Assembly: GCA_035690725.1 (NCBI GenBank) | Contig: DASSKF010000099.1 | Span: 1-33,492, forward strand | From: DASSKF01 sp035690725 | Lineage (GTDB): Bacteria; Actinomycetota; Actinomycetes; Actinomycetales; Dermatophilaceae | Direction: 5' to 3' | DNA: 33,492 nucleotides | Shown here: piece after piece, positions 23,951 to 31,222 of the stretch | Position numbering within the stretch: the stretch's first letter is position 1 | How the letters are laid out: each line of letters starts with the position of its first letter | Translations under genes and position numbers: made by a program | Notes under the pieces: model-generated | What the model was told of the DNA's origin: nothing | The model's input: only the letters and a program-made list of their open reading frames with translations | Databases searched by the model: none

Positions 23951-26109
23951 CGGTTGCCTCCTGCAGCCTGGATCGACTCGTTCGCAGCGGCGACCACGGC
24001 CTCGGCCGTGATGCCGAACTTCTGGTAGATCGTCTTGTAGTCCGCCGAGGCGCCGAAGTGCTCGACACTGACCGAGCGGCCGGCGTCGCCGACGAAGTCG
24101 CGCCAGCCGAACGCGACCGCGGCCTCGACGCTCACCCGGGCCCGCACGTGCGGGGGCAGCACCTCGTCGCGGTAGGCGTCGTCCTGGGCCAGGAACCACT
24201 CCCGGCACGGCATGGACACGACACGGGTGGCAACGCCCTGGTCCTCCAGCGTCTTCCGTGCCGCCACCGCGATGCTCACCTCGGAGCCGGTGGCGATGAG
24301 GATGACCTGGGGGGTGCCGCCGGAGGCCTCGGCCAGGACGTAGGCGCCCTTCTCGACACCGTCGGCCGGGGCCATCGTGTCGCGGTCGAGCGTCGGGACG
24401 GCCTGACGCGTGAGGCACAGCCCGGTGGGGCGGTCGTGGTGGGTCAGGATCGTGCGCCACGCGACCACCGTCTCGTTGGCGTCGGCCGGGCGCACGACGT
24501 CCAGCCCGGGGATGGCCCGCAGCGCGGCCAGGTGCTCGATGGGCTGGTGGGTGGGCCCGTCCTCGCCGAGGCCGATGGAGTCGTGCGTCCACACGTAGGT
24601 GACCGGCAGCTGCTGCAGGGCGGCGAGGCGGACCGCGGGGCGCATGTAGTCGGAGAAGACGAGGAAGGTGCCGCCGTAGGGCCGGGTCAGGCCCTCCAGC
24701 GCGATGCCGCTGAGAATGCAGCCCATCCCGAACTCGCGGATGCCGAAGTGCAGGGTGCGTCCGTAGGGGTTGCCCGGGAACATCTTCGTCTGCTTGCCGG
24801 ACGGGATGAAGCTCTGCGCGCCCTCCATCGTCGTGTTGTTGGACTCGGCGAGGTCAGCCGATCCGCCCCACAGCTCGGGCATGACGTCCTCGAGCGCGCC
24901 GAGGATCTTGCCCGACGCGGCGCGGGTGGCGATGCCCTTCTCGTCGGCCTCGAAGGCCGGGAACGCGTCGGCGAAGCCCTCCGGCAGCTCGTGGGCCCGC
25001 AACCGGTCCAGCAGCTTCGCCCGGTCCGGGTTGGCGGCGCGCCAGTCCTCGAACGTCTTCTGCCAGGCCTCGTGCGCCTCCCGGCCCCGGCGGGCGACGT
25101 CCCGGGTGTGCTCGATGACCTCCGGGGCCACCTCGAAGTGCTGCTCGGGGTCGAAGCCGAGCAGCTCCTTGGTGCCGGCGACCTCCTCGTCGCCGAGGGC
25201 GGAGCCGTGCGCCTTGCCGGTGTCGCGCTTGGTCGGCGCCGGCCACGCGATGATCGTCCGCAGGATGACGAGCGAGGGTCGGTCGGTGACCTGCTTGCTC
25301 TTCTCGATGGCGGCGAGCAGGGCGTCGACGTCCTCGGTGTAGGAGCCGCCGTCCTCGGCGCTGCTGCGCCAGTCGACCGTCTCGACGTGCCACCCGTAGG
25401 CGCGGTACCGGGCTCCGACGTCCTCCGAGAAGGAGATGTCGGTGTCGTCCTCGATGGAGATCTTGTTCTCGTCGTAGAAGACGGTGAGGTTGCCCAGCTC
25501 CTGGTGGCCCGCGAGCGCCGCGCCCTCGTGGGTGACGCCCTCCATCATGTCGCCGTCGGAGGCGACCACCCAGATGTGGTGGTCGAACGGGCTCTCGCCG
25601 GGGGCCGCGTCCGGGTCGAGCAGGCCGCGCTGCCGGCGCTGCGCGAACGCCATACCGACGGCGGTGGCGAGGCCGGAGCCGAGCGGGCCGGTGGTCACCT
25701 CGACACCAGCCGTGTGGTGCACCTCCGGGTGGCCCGGGGTGAGCGAGCCCCACGTGCGCAGCGCCTCGAGGTCGTCCAGCTCGAGGCCGTAGCCGCTCAG
25801 GTAGAGCTGGATGTACTGGGTGAGGCTCGAGTGCCCGCAGGAGAGGACGAACCGGTCGCGGCCCAGCCAGTCCGGGTCGTTCGGGTCGTGCCGCATGACG
25901 TGCTGGTAGAGCAGGTACGCGAGGGGAGCGAGACTCATCGCGGTGCCCGGGTGGCCGTTGCCCTTCTTCTGCACCGCGTCGGCGGCGAGGACCCGGACGG
26001 TGTCGACGGCGCGCACGTCGAGGTCGGTCCAGCCGGCCTGCTGGGCGACCGGTGGGGCGAGGGAGCTGTCGCGCTGTCCCGGGGTGGTCTGCTGGCTCTG
26101 GCTGGTCAC
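23947..26109 (-). CDS. tkt: Transketolase
   Basis: Transketolase is a thiamine-diphosphate enzyme that moves two-carbon units between ketose and aldose phosphates. The 720-residue protein has the substrate-binding KKGNGHPGTAMSLAPLAY and the ThDP-binding GDG...N motif (DGDMMEG near 186, continuing to FYDENK). The pyrimidine-domain motif THDSIGLGEDGPTHQPIEHL and the C-terminal VSVEHFGASADY are also present. The start is chosen as GTG at 26109 because AAGGAG (26118-26123) is 8 nt upstream. The ATG at 26115, two codons earlier, is only 2 nt from it. It is the first gene of the six-gene pentose-phosphate operon, reading from a TAGGCT promoter at 26162-26167. Confidence 0.97.
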   Translation of the reverse strand: MTSQSQQTTPGQRDSSLAPPVAQQAGWTDLDVRAVDTVRVLAADAVQKKGNGHPGTAMSLAPLAYLLYQHVMRHDPNDPDWLGRDRFVLSCGHSSLTQYIQLYLSGYGLELDDLEALRTWGSLTPGHPEVHHTAGVEVTTGPLGSGLATAVGMAFAQRRQRGLLDPDAAPGESPFDHHIWVVASDGDMMEGVTHEGAALAGHQELGNLTVFYDENKISIEDDTDISFSEDVGARYRAYGWHVETVDWRSSAEDGGSYTEDVDALLAAIEKSKQVTDRPSLVILRTIIAWPAPTKRDTGKAHGSALGDEEVAGTKELLGFDPEQHFEVAPEVIEHTRDVARRGREAHEAWQKTFEDWRAANPDRAKLLDRLRAHELPEGFADAFPAFEADEKGIATRAASGKILGALEDVMPELWGGSADLAESNNTTMEGAQSFIPSGKQTKMFPGNPYGRTLHFGIREFGMGCILSGIALEGLTRPYGGTFLVFSDYMRPAVRLAALQQLPVTYVWTHDSIGLGEDGPTHQPIEHLAALRAIPGLDVVRPADANETVVAWRTILTHHDRPTGLCLTRQAVPTLDRDTMAPADGVEKGAYVLAEASGGTPQVILIATGSEVSIAVAARKTLEDQGVATRVVSMPCREWFLAQDDAYRDEVLPPHVRARVSVEAAVAFGWRDFVGDAGRSVSVEHFGASADYKTIYQKFGITAEAVVAAANESIQAAGGNR

Positions 26110-26161
26110 GGGCATGACTCCTTCGCGGGCCGGGGGTGTGCTGTTCTGGTCCTCCGTCCCG

Positions 26162-26167
26162 AGCCTA
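26162..26167 (-). promoter_or_regulatory. Candidate -10 of the tkt operon
   Basis: Reads TAGGCT on the minus strand, 52 bp before the tkt start. It is divergent from the ctaB promoter about 60 bp away. It is the minus-strand example of the hexamer that recurs at other operon heads in the window. Confidence 0.55.
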
Positions 26168-26225
26168 GTCCGGCACGGGCAGCCCGTCGCGTCTGGTCGC
26201 CGTCGGTCCGGCTGGGCACCGGGGC

Positions 26226-26231
26226 TAGACT
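26226..26231 (+). promoter_or_regulatory. Candidate -10 of ctaB
   Basis: TAGACT fits the TAnnnT pattern 60 bp before the ctaB GTG, in the 182-bp gap divergent from tkt. GAGGG at 26274-26278 is the nearest ribosome-binding-like sequence. No clear -35 was found. Confidence 0.45.
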
Positions 26232-26291
26232 GGGCGACGTTCTGCGGCGGGTCTCCGTCGCTGTTCTCCACCAGAGGGACCCGACGCCATC

Positions 26292-27242
26292 GTGACTGCG
26301 CTCGAGCCGCGCACCTCCGCGGAGACGGCCCGGCCGAACCGGGGTCCTCGCGCGGTCGTGCGGGACTACGTCGCCCTGACCAAGCCGCGCATCATCGAGC
26401 TGCTGCTGGTCACGACGTTCCCGGTGATGTTCCTCGCCGAGCGCGGCCTTCCCTCGGCCTGGCTCGTCGTCGCCACCCTCGTCGGCGGCACGCTGTCGGC
26501 AGGCTCGGCGAACACGCTCAACTGCTACTTCGACCGCGACATCGACAAGGTCATGCACCGGACCGAGCGCCGTCCGCTGGTGACCGGGGCCATCACGCCG
26601 CGGGCGGCCCTCGTCTTCGGCGTCGCCCTCGGTGCCTTCTCCGTGCTGTGGCTCGGCCTGCTGGTCAACTGGCTGTCGGCCGTGCTGTCCCTGTCGGCGA
26701 TCATCCTCTACGTCGGCTTCTACACGCTCCTGCTCAAGCGCCGCACGACCCAGAACATCGTCTGGGGCGGCGTCGCCGGGTGCATGCCCGTGGTCATCGG
26801 CTGGTCGGCGGTGACCGACACCGTCGGGTGGCCGGCGGTGGTGCTGTTCCTCGTCGTGTTCTTCTGGACCCCGCCGCACTACTGGCCGCTGTCGATGCGC
26901 TTCAAGGGGGAGTACGAGGCCGCCGGCGTGCCGATGCTGCCGGTCCTCGCCCGCGACGTCGCCGTCGCCCGGCAGATCGTCTGGTACGGCTGGGCCACGG
27001 TCCTGTGCACCCTCGCGCTGGTCCCGGTCGCGTCGATGGGCTGGATCTACCTGGTGACCTCCGTCGCCGCCGGTGTCCTGTTCCTCGTCGAGGCCCACCG
27101 GCTGCTCTCGCGCGCCAAGGCCGGCGCGTCGGCCCGCGTCCTGAAGCCGATGCGGCTGTTCCACTACTCGATCAGCTACCTGACGCTGGTCTTCCTCGCG
27201 GTCGCGATCGACCCGCTGCTGCACCTGCCGCTCCCACTCTGA
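26292..27242 (+). CDS. ctaB: Protoheme IX farnesyltransferase (heme O synthase)
   Basis: The enzyme adds a farnesyl group to heme B to make heme O, the precursor of heme A for the aa3-type cytochrome oxidase. The 316-residue product is an UbiA-family integral membrane protein with about eight or nine helices. The prenyl-diphosphate-binding Asp motif lies in NTLNCYFDRDIDKVMHRTER at about 73-92. LTKPRIIELLLVTTFP is at the first helix, YTLLLKRRTTQNIVWGG in the second Asp-loop region, and FFWTPPHYWPLSMRFK follows. It starts at a GTG. It is convergent with ctaA, the next enzyme of the pathway, which lies on the opposite strand 202 bp away. Confidence 0.97.
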   Translation: MTALEPRTSAETARPNRGPRAVVRDYVALTKPRIIELLLVTTFPVMFLAERGLPSAWLVVATLVGGTLSAGSANTLNCYFDRDIDKVMHRTERRPLVTGAITPRAALVFGVALGAFSVLWLGLLVNWLSAVLSLSAIILYVGFYTLLLKRRTTQNIVWGGVAGCMPVVIGWSAVTDTVGWPAVVLFLVVFFWTPPHYWPLSMRFKGEYEAAGVPMLPVLARDVAVARQIVWYGWATVLCTLALVPVASMGWIYLVTSVAAGVLFLVEAHRLLSRAKAGASARVLKPMRLFHYSISYLTLVFLAVAIDPLLHLPLPL

Positions 27243-27254
27243 CCCTCGCCAGCC

Positions 27255-27273
27255 GGGCGGCTGGCAGCCGCTC
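27255..27273 (+). terminator. Hairpin terminator after ctaB
   Basis: GCGGCT (27257-27262) pairs with AGCCGC (27266-27271) around a 3-nt loop, extended to 8 pairs with one G-U. It begins 12 nt after the ctaB stop. No T-tract follows, as is usual in high-GC actinobacteria. Confidence 0.55.
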
Positions 27274-27294
27274 GTCAGTCCACCTCGCGGCAAG

Positions 27295-27410
27295 CCGGGC
27301 CGGCAGACCGCAATTTCGACTGGCAGTACTGTCTGTCGGGAAGTGATTTGAGCACGGCGTTCGGCGGCGACGACCGGTACTGCCCGTGGAGATTGCGGCC
27401 CCAGGCCCGG
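27295..27410. repeat. Large inverted-repeat element between ctaB and ctaA
   Basis: The arms 27308-27329 and 27377-27398 match as inverted repeats at 19 of 22 positions. A further perfect 7-bp pair lies outside them (CCGGGCC 27295-27301 and GGCCCGG 27404-27410). The 47-bp centre is less GC-rich than its surroundings. As RNA it would form a long hairpin. It occupies most of the 202-bp space between two convergent stops. It could be a bidirectional terminator, a structured RNA, or a small MITE-like element. No gene is supported inside it. Confidence 0.7.
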
Positions 27411-27433
27411 GGAACCTGGAACGGTCGGCGGGA

Positions 27434-27452
27434 AGGCCCGTGCGTCAGGCCT
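27434..27452 (-). terminator. Possible hairpin overlapping the ctaA stop
   Basis: AGGCC (27434-27438) and GGCCT (27448-27452) form a perfect 5-bp stem around the ctaA stop codon. In the minus-strand direction it is followed by TTCC. It is a weak terminator candidate. Confidence 0.3.
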
Positions 27453-28398
27453 GGGGCACCGCGGACCGTCCCGCGGGCTGCTCAGCCGACCTCGCCACAT
27501 GCCGGACCACCGGCCGCTCGCGCAGGCTCAGCACGGCGCGGACGAGAGCCACCACCAGCAGGCTGGCGCCGAGCATGTGCACGAGCACGACCGCCCACGG
27601 GAGCCCGGTGAAGTACTGCACGTAGCCCACCACGCCCTGGGCGAGGGTGACGGCCAGCAGGACGGTCCAGGCCCGCGCGGCCCGCGTTCCCACGCCGGTG
27701 AGGCGCACCGCGAGCAGCACCGCCACCACGAGGCCGACGAAGAGCATGACGGCGTCCGCGTGCAGCCAGGACACCGCTCGCGGGTCCACCGCGAGCCGGG
27801 CCGGCTGGTCCGCGTCGCCCGAGTGCGGACCGGAGCCGGTGACGATCGTGCCGAGCACGAGGATGACCGCGGCGAGCGCCGTGGTCACCGCCGCCAGGAC
27901 GCGGATCTCGCGCCGTGCGAGAGGCACCGGAGCGGCGTCGCCCTCGTCGATGCGGACGAGCAGCAGGGTCGAGGCCGCGACGAGCAGCATGGATACGAGG
28001 AAGTGCCCGGCCACGATCGCCGGGTTGAGCCCGGTCAGCACCGTGATGCCGCCGATGACCGCCTGCAACGCGACGCCGGCGAGCACCAGGTAGGCCGGGC
28101 GGCGCAGCCGGGGCCGGTCCCGCGCCCAGACGAACAGGGCGACGATGACCAGCACCGCGGCAACGCTCACCACGCTGGTCATCGTCCGGTTGCCGAACTC
28201 GATGTACTTGTGCCACCCCTGCGCCTGGTGGGCCACCGGCGTGTAGGAGCCCGGCACGCACTGCGGCCACGTCGGGCAGCCGAGGCCGGAACCGGTCAGC
28301 CGGACGAGGCCGCCGGTGACGACGATGAGCACCTCGAACACGAGGTTGGCGACGACGAGACGGCGCAGCCACGGGTGCGGCGCGGCGGAGGTGGGCAC
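27445..28398 (-). CDS. ctaA: Heme A synthase (COX15/CtaA family)
   Basis: CtaA oxidises the methyl group of heme O to a formyl group, giving heme A for cytochrome aa3. The 317-residue integral membrane protein has about eight helices. Near the N-terminus, TGSGLGCPTWPQCVPGSY carries the Cys pair of the first extracytoplasmic loop. Heme-ligand His candidates appear in GWHKYIEFGNRT, VAGHFLVSM, SWLHADAVML and VLVHMLGASLL. The start is GTG at 28398, where MPTSAAPHPWLRRL begins 6 nt after a TACCCT -10-like hexamer, a leaderless arrangement. The longer upstream reading is rejected because it runs into the promoter and the opposite-strand gene. The C-terminal ~20 residues are polar. Confidence 0.95.
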   Translation of the reverse strand: MPTSAAPHPWLRRLVVANLVFEVLIVVTGGLVRLTGSGLGCPTWPQCVPGSYTPVAHQAQGWHKYIEFGNRTMTSVVSVAAVLVIVALFVWARDRPRLRRPAYLVLAGVALQAVIGGITVLTGLNPAIVAGHFLVSMLLVAASTLLLVRIDEGDAAPVPLARREIRVLAAVTTALAAVILVLGTIVTGSGPHSGDADQPARLAVDPRAVSWLHADAVMLFVGLVVAVLLAVRLTGVGTRAARAWTVLLAVTLAQGVVGYVQYFTGLPWAVVLVHMLGASLLVVALVRAVLSLRERPVVRHVARSAEQPAGRSAVPQA

Positions 28399-28404
28399 GG
28401 CACA

Positions 28405-28410
28405 AGGGTA
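28405..28410 (-). promoter_or_regulatory. -10-like hexamer of ctaA (leaderless arrangement)
   Basis: TACCCT on the minus strand ends 6 nt before the ctaA GTG. It lies in the 176-bp gap divergent from the small membrane protein gene at 28575. The rest of that gap shows no clear promoter for the plus-strand gene (GAGAAT at 28530-28535 is a weak candidate). Confidence 0.55.
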
Positions 28411-28574
28411 AGTCGCCCGCCACCGCCCAGCGGCCCTGCCCGTCGCCTGCCCGACTCGCGCCGGGTGAGGCCACCCCCGCGAGGACGTGCCGGGCTCACG
28501 GACCAGGGTCCGCTCCGGGGAATCCGGGTGAGAATACCCATGCGCCGGCCCCGCGGCTCTGGCCCACTGGAGGT

Positions 28575-28976
28575 ATGCCGTCCACGCACCTTCTCGAGCG
28601 CCCCGCACCCGGCCGTGCCCCCGCACCGGAGACCCCGCGCCCGTCCGGCCTCCCGGCGCACCTGGCCACCGCCGCAGCGCTGCTGGCCGGAGGCTGGTCC
28701 GGGGCGCTGGCGCTCGGGCGGCCGGTGCACGCAGCCGGGCTCCTGGCACTGGGCCTGCTCGCGGCGGCCCTGCGGCCCTCTCGCCGCCACGGCGAGCACT
28801 CGGCATACCTCGCGGTGCTGGGTGGGGCGGGCACGCTGCTGCTGGTGCTGTGCGCCGTCTCGCTGGACCCGGTCTGGATCCTGCCGGCGGCGGCGCTCGG
28901 TCTGGCGCTGCCGCGGAGGTGGGCACGGAGCAGAACGCCGGTCGGTCGCGAGGCCTATCGTCTCCGGCGTGACTGA
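28575..28976 (+). CDS. Small predicted membrane protein, unknown function
   Basis: I recognise no family. The 133-residue product has a Pro/Arg-rich N-terminal tail (to about 25), then about four hydrophobic stretches: HLATAAALLAGGWSGALALG, AAGLLALGLLAAAL, a third around AVLGGAGTLLLVLCAVSL, and VWILPAAALGLALP. It ends in a basic tail, suggesting a four-helix inner-membrane protein. Third codon positions are strongly G/C, as in real genes here. The ATG has GGAGG only 1 nt upstream, an awkward spacing, so the true start may differ. Its last 8 bp overlap the start of the GNAT gene, suggesting the two are sometimes co-transcribed. Confidence 0.55.
   Translation: MPSTHLLERPAPGRAPAPETPRPSGLPAHLATAAALLAGGWSGALALGRPVHAAGLLALGLLAAALRPSRRHGEHSAYLAVLGGAGTLLLVLCAVSLDPVWILPAAALGLALPRRWARSRTPVGREAYRLRRD
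28956..28961 (+). promoter_or_regulatory. -10-like hexamer of the GNAT gene (leaderless arrangement)
   Basis: TATCGT ends 7 nt before the GTG at 28969. It lies within the end of the preceding small membrane-protein gene, so the acetyltransferase may have its own promoter as well as read-through. Confidence 0.45.
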
Positions 28977-29523
28977 CGCCAGCAGCTCGCACCGGCCGAC
29001 CAGCACCCGGCCAGCCACGACCGGTGTCCGGCTGGTCCCTGTCCCGCCCGGTGCGAGCCCCTTGCGCGAGGTGCTGCTGGGGCACCGGCTGCCGGACGAG
29101 CAGCAGCAGTTCGCGGCGCCCGCCGTGGAGTCGCTGCCGCTCGGTGATGCCGACCCGGGCCGCACCTCGGTGGCGATCCTGGCCGGTAGAGGAGCCGAGG
29201 AGGTGCCGGTGGGGATGTTCGCGCTCGACCGGGGCGGCTACTGGCGCGAGTTCGACCACGATCCGCGGGCCGTGCTGTTGCGAGCGTTCTACGTGGCACC
29301 GGAGCACCAGGGACACGGCTACGGGCGGGCCGCCGTCGGGCTGGTCCCGGCGTTCGTGCGCCAGCATCTGTCGGACGTGCGGCGAGTGGTCCTCACCGTC
29401 AACCACCGGAACCCGGCAGCGCTCCGGACCTACCTCGCCGGCGGGTTCCGGGACACGGGGAAGGACTACCTCGGCGGGGGTGCCGGCCCGCAGCACGTGC
29501 TCGAGCTCGAGCTCGGGGGCTGA
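28969..29523 (+). CDS. GNAT-family N-acetyltransferase
   Basis: The 184-residue protein is a GCN5-related acetyltransferase. It has beta-strand-rich N- and central parts (PVGMFALDRGGYWREF), then motif A with the acetyl-CoA pyrophosphate-binding loop in AFYVAPEHQGHGYGRAAV (QGHGYG fits Q/RxxGxG/A). VVLTVNHRNPAALRTYLAGG is typical of motif B. The substrate cannot be told: this family acetylates amino groups of small molecules, antibiotics or proteins. The first ~20 residues are Ser/Thr-rich and not conserved-looking. The GTG start is placed by the upstream TATCGT hexamer. It converges on the ABC permease with 15 bp between stops. Confidence 0.9.
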   Translation: MTDASSSHRPTSTRPATTGVRLVPVPPGASPLREVLLGHRLPDEQQQFAAPAVESLPLGDADPGRTSVAILAGRGAEEVPVGMFALDRGGYWREFDHDPRAVLLRAFYVAPEHQGHGYGRAAVGLVPAFVRQHLSDVRRVVLTVNHRNPAALRTYLAGGFRDTGKDYLGGGAGPQHVLELELGG

Positions 29524-29549
29524 CCCCGGCGCTGCCGGTCAGTCGCCCC
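29515..29549. terminator. Bidirectional terminator hairpin between GNAT and ABC permease
   Basis: CTGACC (29520-29525) and GGTCAG (29537-29542) form a perfect inverted repeat that includes both stop codons. It is flanked by GGGG and CCCC that can extend the stem. The inner CCGGC-GCT-GCCGG is an alternative stem. The symmetry suits termination from both sides. Confidence 0.55.
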
Positions 29550-30360
29550 AGCGGAACAGGCGCGAGGCGAGCAGCGTCGCCACGAGCCCCCAGCCGAGGA
29601 GCACGAGCACGGGGACCACCGCCAGGTGCGCGTCGAGGAAGGCCGATCGCAGCCCGTCACCCAGCGCCGCGGAGGGGAGCCAGCGCACCACCGCTCCCAG
29701 ACCGTCGGGGAGCACGGTGCGGGGGATGAGGATGCCGCCGATCCCCAGCAGCAGGATCCAGATGAGGTTGGCGAGCGCGAGCACACCCTCGGCGCGCACG
29801 GCGCCGGCCAGCAGCAGCGCGAGGGCGACGAAGGCCCAGGTCCCCAGCAGCCCCACCAGCAGGGCGGGGAGCACGCCGACCCAGTCCGGGTGCCAGCCCA
29901 GCGCCAGGCCGATGGCACCGAGGACGATGCTCTGCAGCAGCTCGACGACCAGGACGGCGAGCGCCTTCGCCAGGAGCAGGCCGGTTCGGCCGAGCGGGGT
30001 CACGCCGAGCAGGCGCAGGACGCCGTAGCGGCGGTCGAAGCCGGTCGCGATGGCCTGGCCGGTGAACGCGGTGGACAGGACCGCGAGGGCGAGGGCGCCC
30101 GGCACGACGACGTCGATGCGTCGGCAAGCACAGGACTGGCCGAGCGAGGGCTGCGAGGCGTAGTGCAGGCCGAGCAGGGCCAGGGCCGGCAGGACGAGGG
30201 AGACGAGCAGCTGCTCACCGTTGCGCAGCAGCGTCGCGGCCTCGAACCGGGCCTGGGCCAGCACGCGGGTACGCGGCGGCGCGGCAGCCTTCGTCATGGT
30301 CGTGCTCATTGTGGTCGTCGTGCCCACGCCGCCGGGGGCCGACCCGCTCCTGCGGCTCAC
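29539..30360 (-). CDS. ABC-2 type transporter permease
   Basis: The 273-residue membrane protein has the pattern of ABC-2 (exporter) permeases. A cytoplasmic N-terminus runs to about 45, followed by six helices. The helix-2 region contains VVPGALALAVLSTAFTGQAI and FDRRYGVLRLLGVTPLGRTG, conserved in DrrB/NodJ-like permeases. The first extracytoplasmic loop has a Cys-Ala-Cys motif (GQSCACRRIDV), which I do not expect in this family. It works with the ATPase encoded just upstream: the GTG start overlaps that gene's stop (GTGA), with AAGGAG 5 nt before it. The substrate is unknown; drug or lipid export is typical for such two-gene exporters. Confidence 0.93.
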   Translation of the reverse strand: MSRRSGSAPGGVGTTTTMSTTMTKAAAPPRTRVLAQARFEAATLLRNGEQLLVSLVLPALALLGLHYASQPSLGQSCACRRIDVVVPGALALAVLSTAFTGQAIATGFDRRYGVLRLLGVTPLGRTGLLLAKALAVLVVELLQSIVLGAIGLALGWHPDWVGVLPALLVGLLGTWAFVALALLLAGAVRAEGVLALANLIWILLLGIGGILIPRTVLPDGLGAVVRWLPSAALGDGLRSAFLDAHLAVVPVLVLLGWGLVATLLASRLFRWGD

Positions 30361-31103
30361 CACCGCTCCTTCCCATCGTCGCCGTCGCGGGTGGTCAGCC
30401 CGAAGTAGAGGTCCTCGAGGGACTGCTCGCGGGTGAGCTCCACGACCGTGCCGTCGGCGACCACCCGCCCGGACTGCACGATGACCACGTGGTCGGCCAC
30501 CCGCTCGGCCTCGGCGAAGGAGTGGGTGGTCACCACGAGGGCGCACCCCTCGTCCCGGGTCTCCCGGATCAGCTGCCAGACCTCGCGCCGCGCGTGCGGG
30601 TCGAGCCCGGCGGTCGGCTCGTCGAGGAAGGCCAGCTCCGGGCGCCCGACCAGTGCGGCGGCGAGGGCCACCCGCTGCTTCTGCCCCCCGGACAGGCGGC
30701 GGACCGTGGTGCCGGCGAAGGACCCGATCCCCAGTCGCTCGACCAGGGCCGCCACGTCCGCCGGGGCGGCATACAGCTCGGCGAGGTGCTGCAGCAGGCG
30801 GACCGGACGGGAGCTGGTGGGCAGGCCACCGTCCTGGAGCATGACCCCGACCCGCGCGCGGTGGTCCGGCGAGGCCTGCCAGGGGTCGGCGCCGAGCACC
30901 CGCAGCTCCCCGGAGTCAGCCCGCTGCAGGCCCTCCGCGCACTCGATGGCGGTGGTCTTGCCGGCGCCGTTCGGGCCGAGCACCGCGGTGACCTCGCCGT
31001 GCCGGGCCGACCAGGTCATCCCGTCCACGGCCCGCGTGGCGCCGAAGCGCTTCCGGAGGTCGTGGATGTGCAGGGCCGGTGTGTCGGTGGGGGCGACGGT
31101 CAC
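30357..31103 (-). CDS. ABC transporter ATP-binding protein (DrrA-like)
   Basis: The 248-residue cytoplasmic ATPase has all motifs: Walker A GPNGAGKT at 43-50, the Q-loop in VGVMLQDGGLPTSSRPVRLL, signature LSGGQKQR near 138, Walker B LAFLDEPTAGLD near 160 and the switch His in VVTTHSFAEAERV. The type matches exporters of the CcmA/DrrA group. The start is GTG at 31103, only 6 nt after a TACACT -10-like hexamer; the longer frame to 31187 would start upstream of this promoter. It is divergent from sufR, with 131 bp between starts, and overlaps the permease gene downstream. Together with 29539-30360 it makes a complete exporter. Confidence 0.95.
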   Translation of the reverse strand: MTVAPTDTPALHIHDLRKRFGATRAVDGMTWSARHGEVTAVLGPNGAGKTTAIECAEGLQRADSGELRVLGADPWQASPDHRARVGVMLQDGGLPTSSRPVRLLQHLAELYAAPADVAALVERLGIGSFAGTTVRRLSGGQKQRVALAAALVGRPELAFLDEPTAGLDPHARREVWQLIRETRDEGCALVVTTHSFAEAERVADHVVIVQSGRVVADGTVVELTREQSLEDLYFGLTTRDGDDGKERW

Positions 31104-31109
31104 GGCGGG

Positions 31110-31115
31110 AGTGTA
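31110..31115 (-). promoter_or_regulatory. -10-like hexamer of the ABC exporter operon (leaderless arrangement)
   Basis: TACACT on the minus strand ends 6 nt before the GTG at 31103. It is divergent from the sufR promoter about 80 bp away. Confidence 0.55.
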
Positions 31116-31193
31116 GGTCGCCCACCCGATATGACCGCCGTCACAGCCGGACGGTCGCGGCGCCGCCAGCGCGGCGGCTGAGGACACCCCGAG

Positions 31194-31222
31194 TGGTCAA
31201 GACTGCCGAATTACGTCACAAT
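31194..31222 (+). promoter_or_regulatory. Candidate sufR-suf operon promoter
   Basis: TGGTCA (31194-31199) and CACAAT (31217-31222) are spaced by 17 bp and match sigma-A-type consensus at 4 of 6 positions each. Transcription would begin near 31229, where an in-frame GTG lies, so the mRNA may be leaderless. Confidence 0.5.

Noticed and set aside
23947..26295. Long plus-strand frame opposite tkt (745 codons)
   Set aside because: No motif, arginine/valine/glycine-rich composition, entirely over transketolase: a shadow frame.
27348..27611. TTG-initiated 87-codon frame starting in the ctaB-ctaA gap
   Set aside because: It runs antisense into ctaA, has no ribosome-binding site, and its start is in the loop of the inverted-repeat element.
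28280..29496. Extension of ctaA to a 683-residue fusion by reading upstream in frame
   Set aside because: The extension lacks domains, overlaps the plus-strand small membrane protein and GNAT genes, and would cross the TACCCT promoter-like site directly before GTG 28398.
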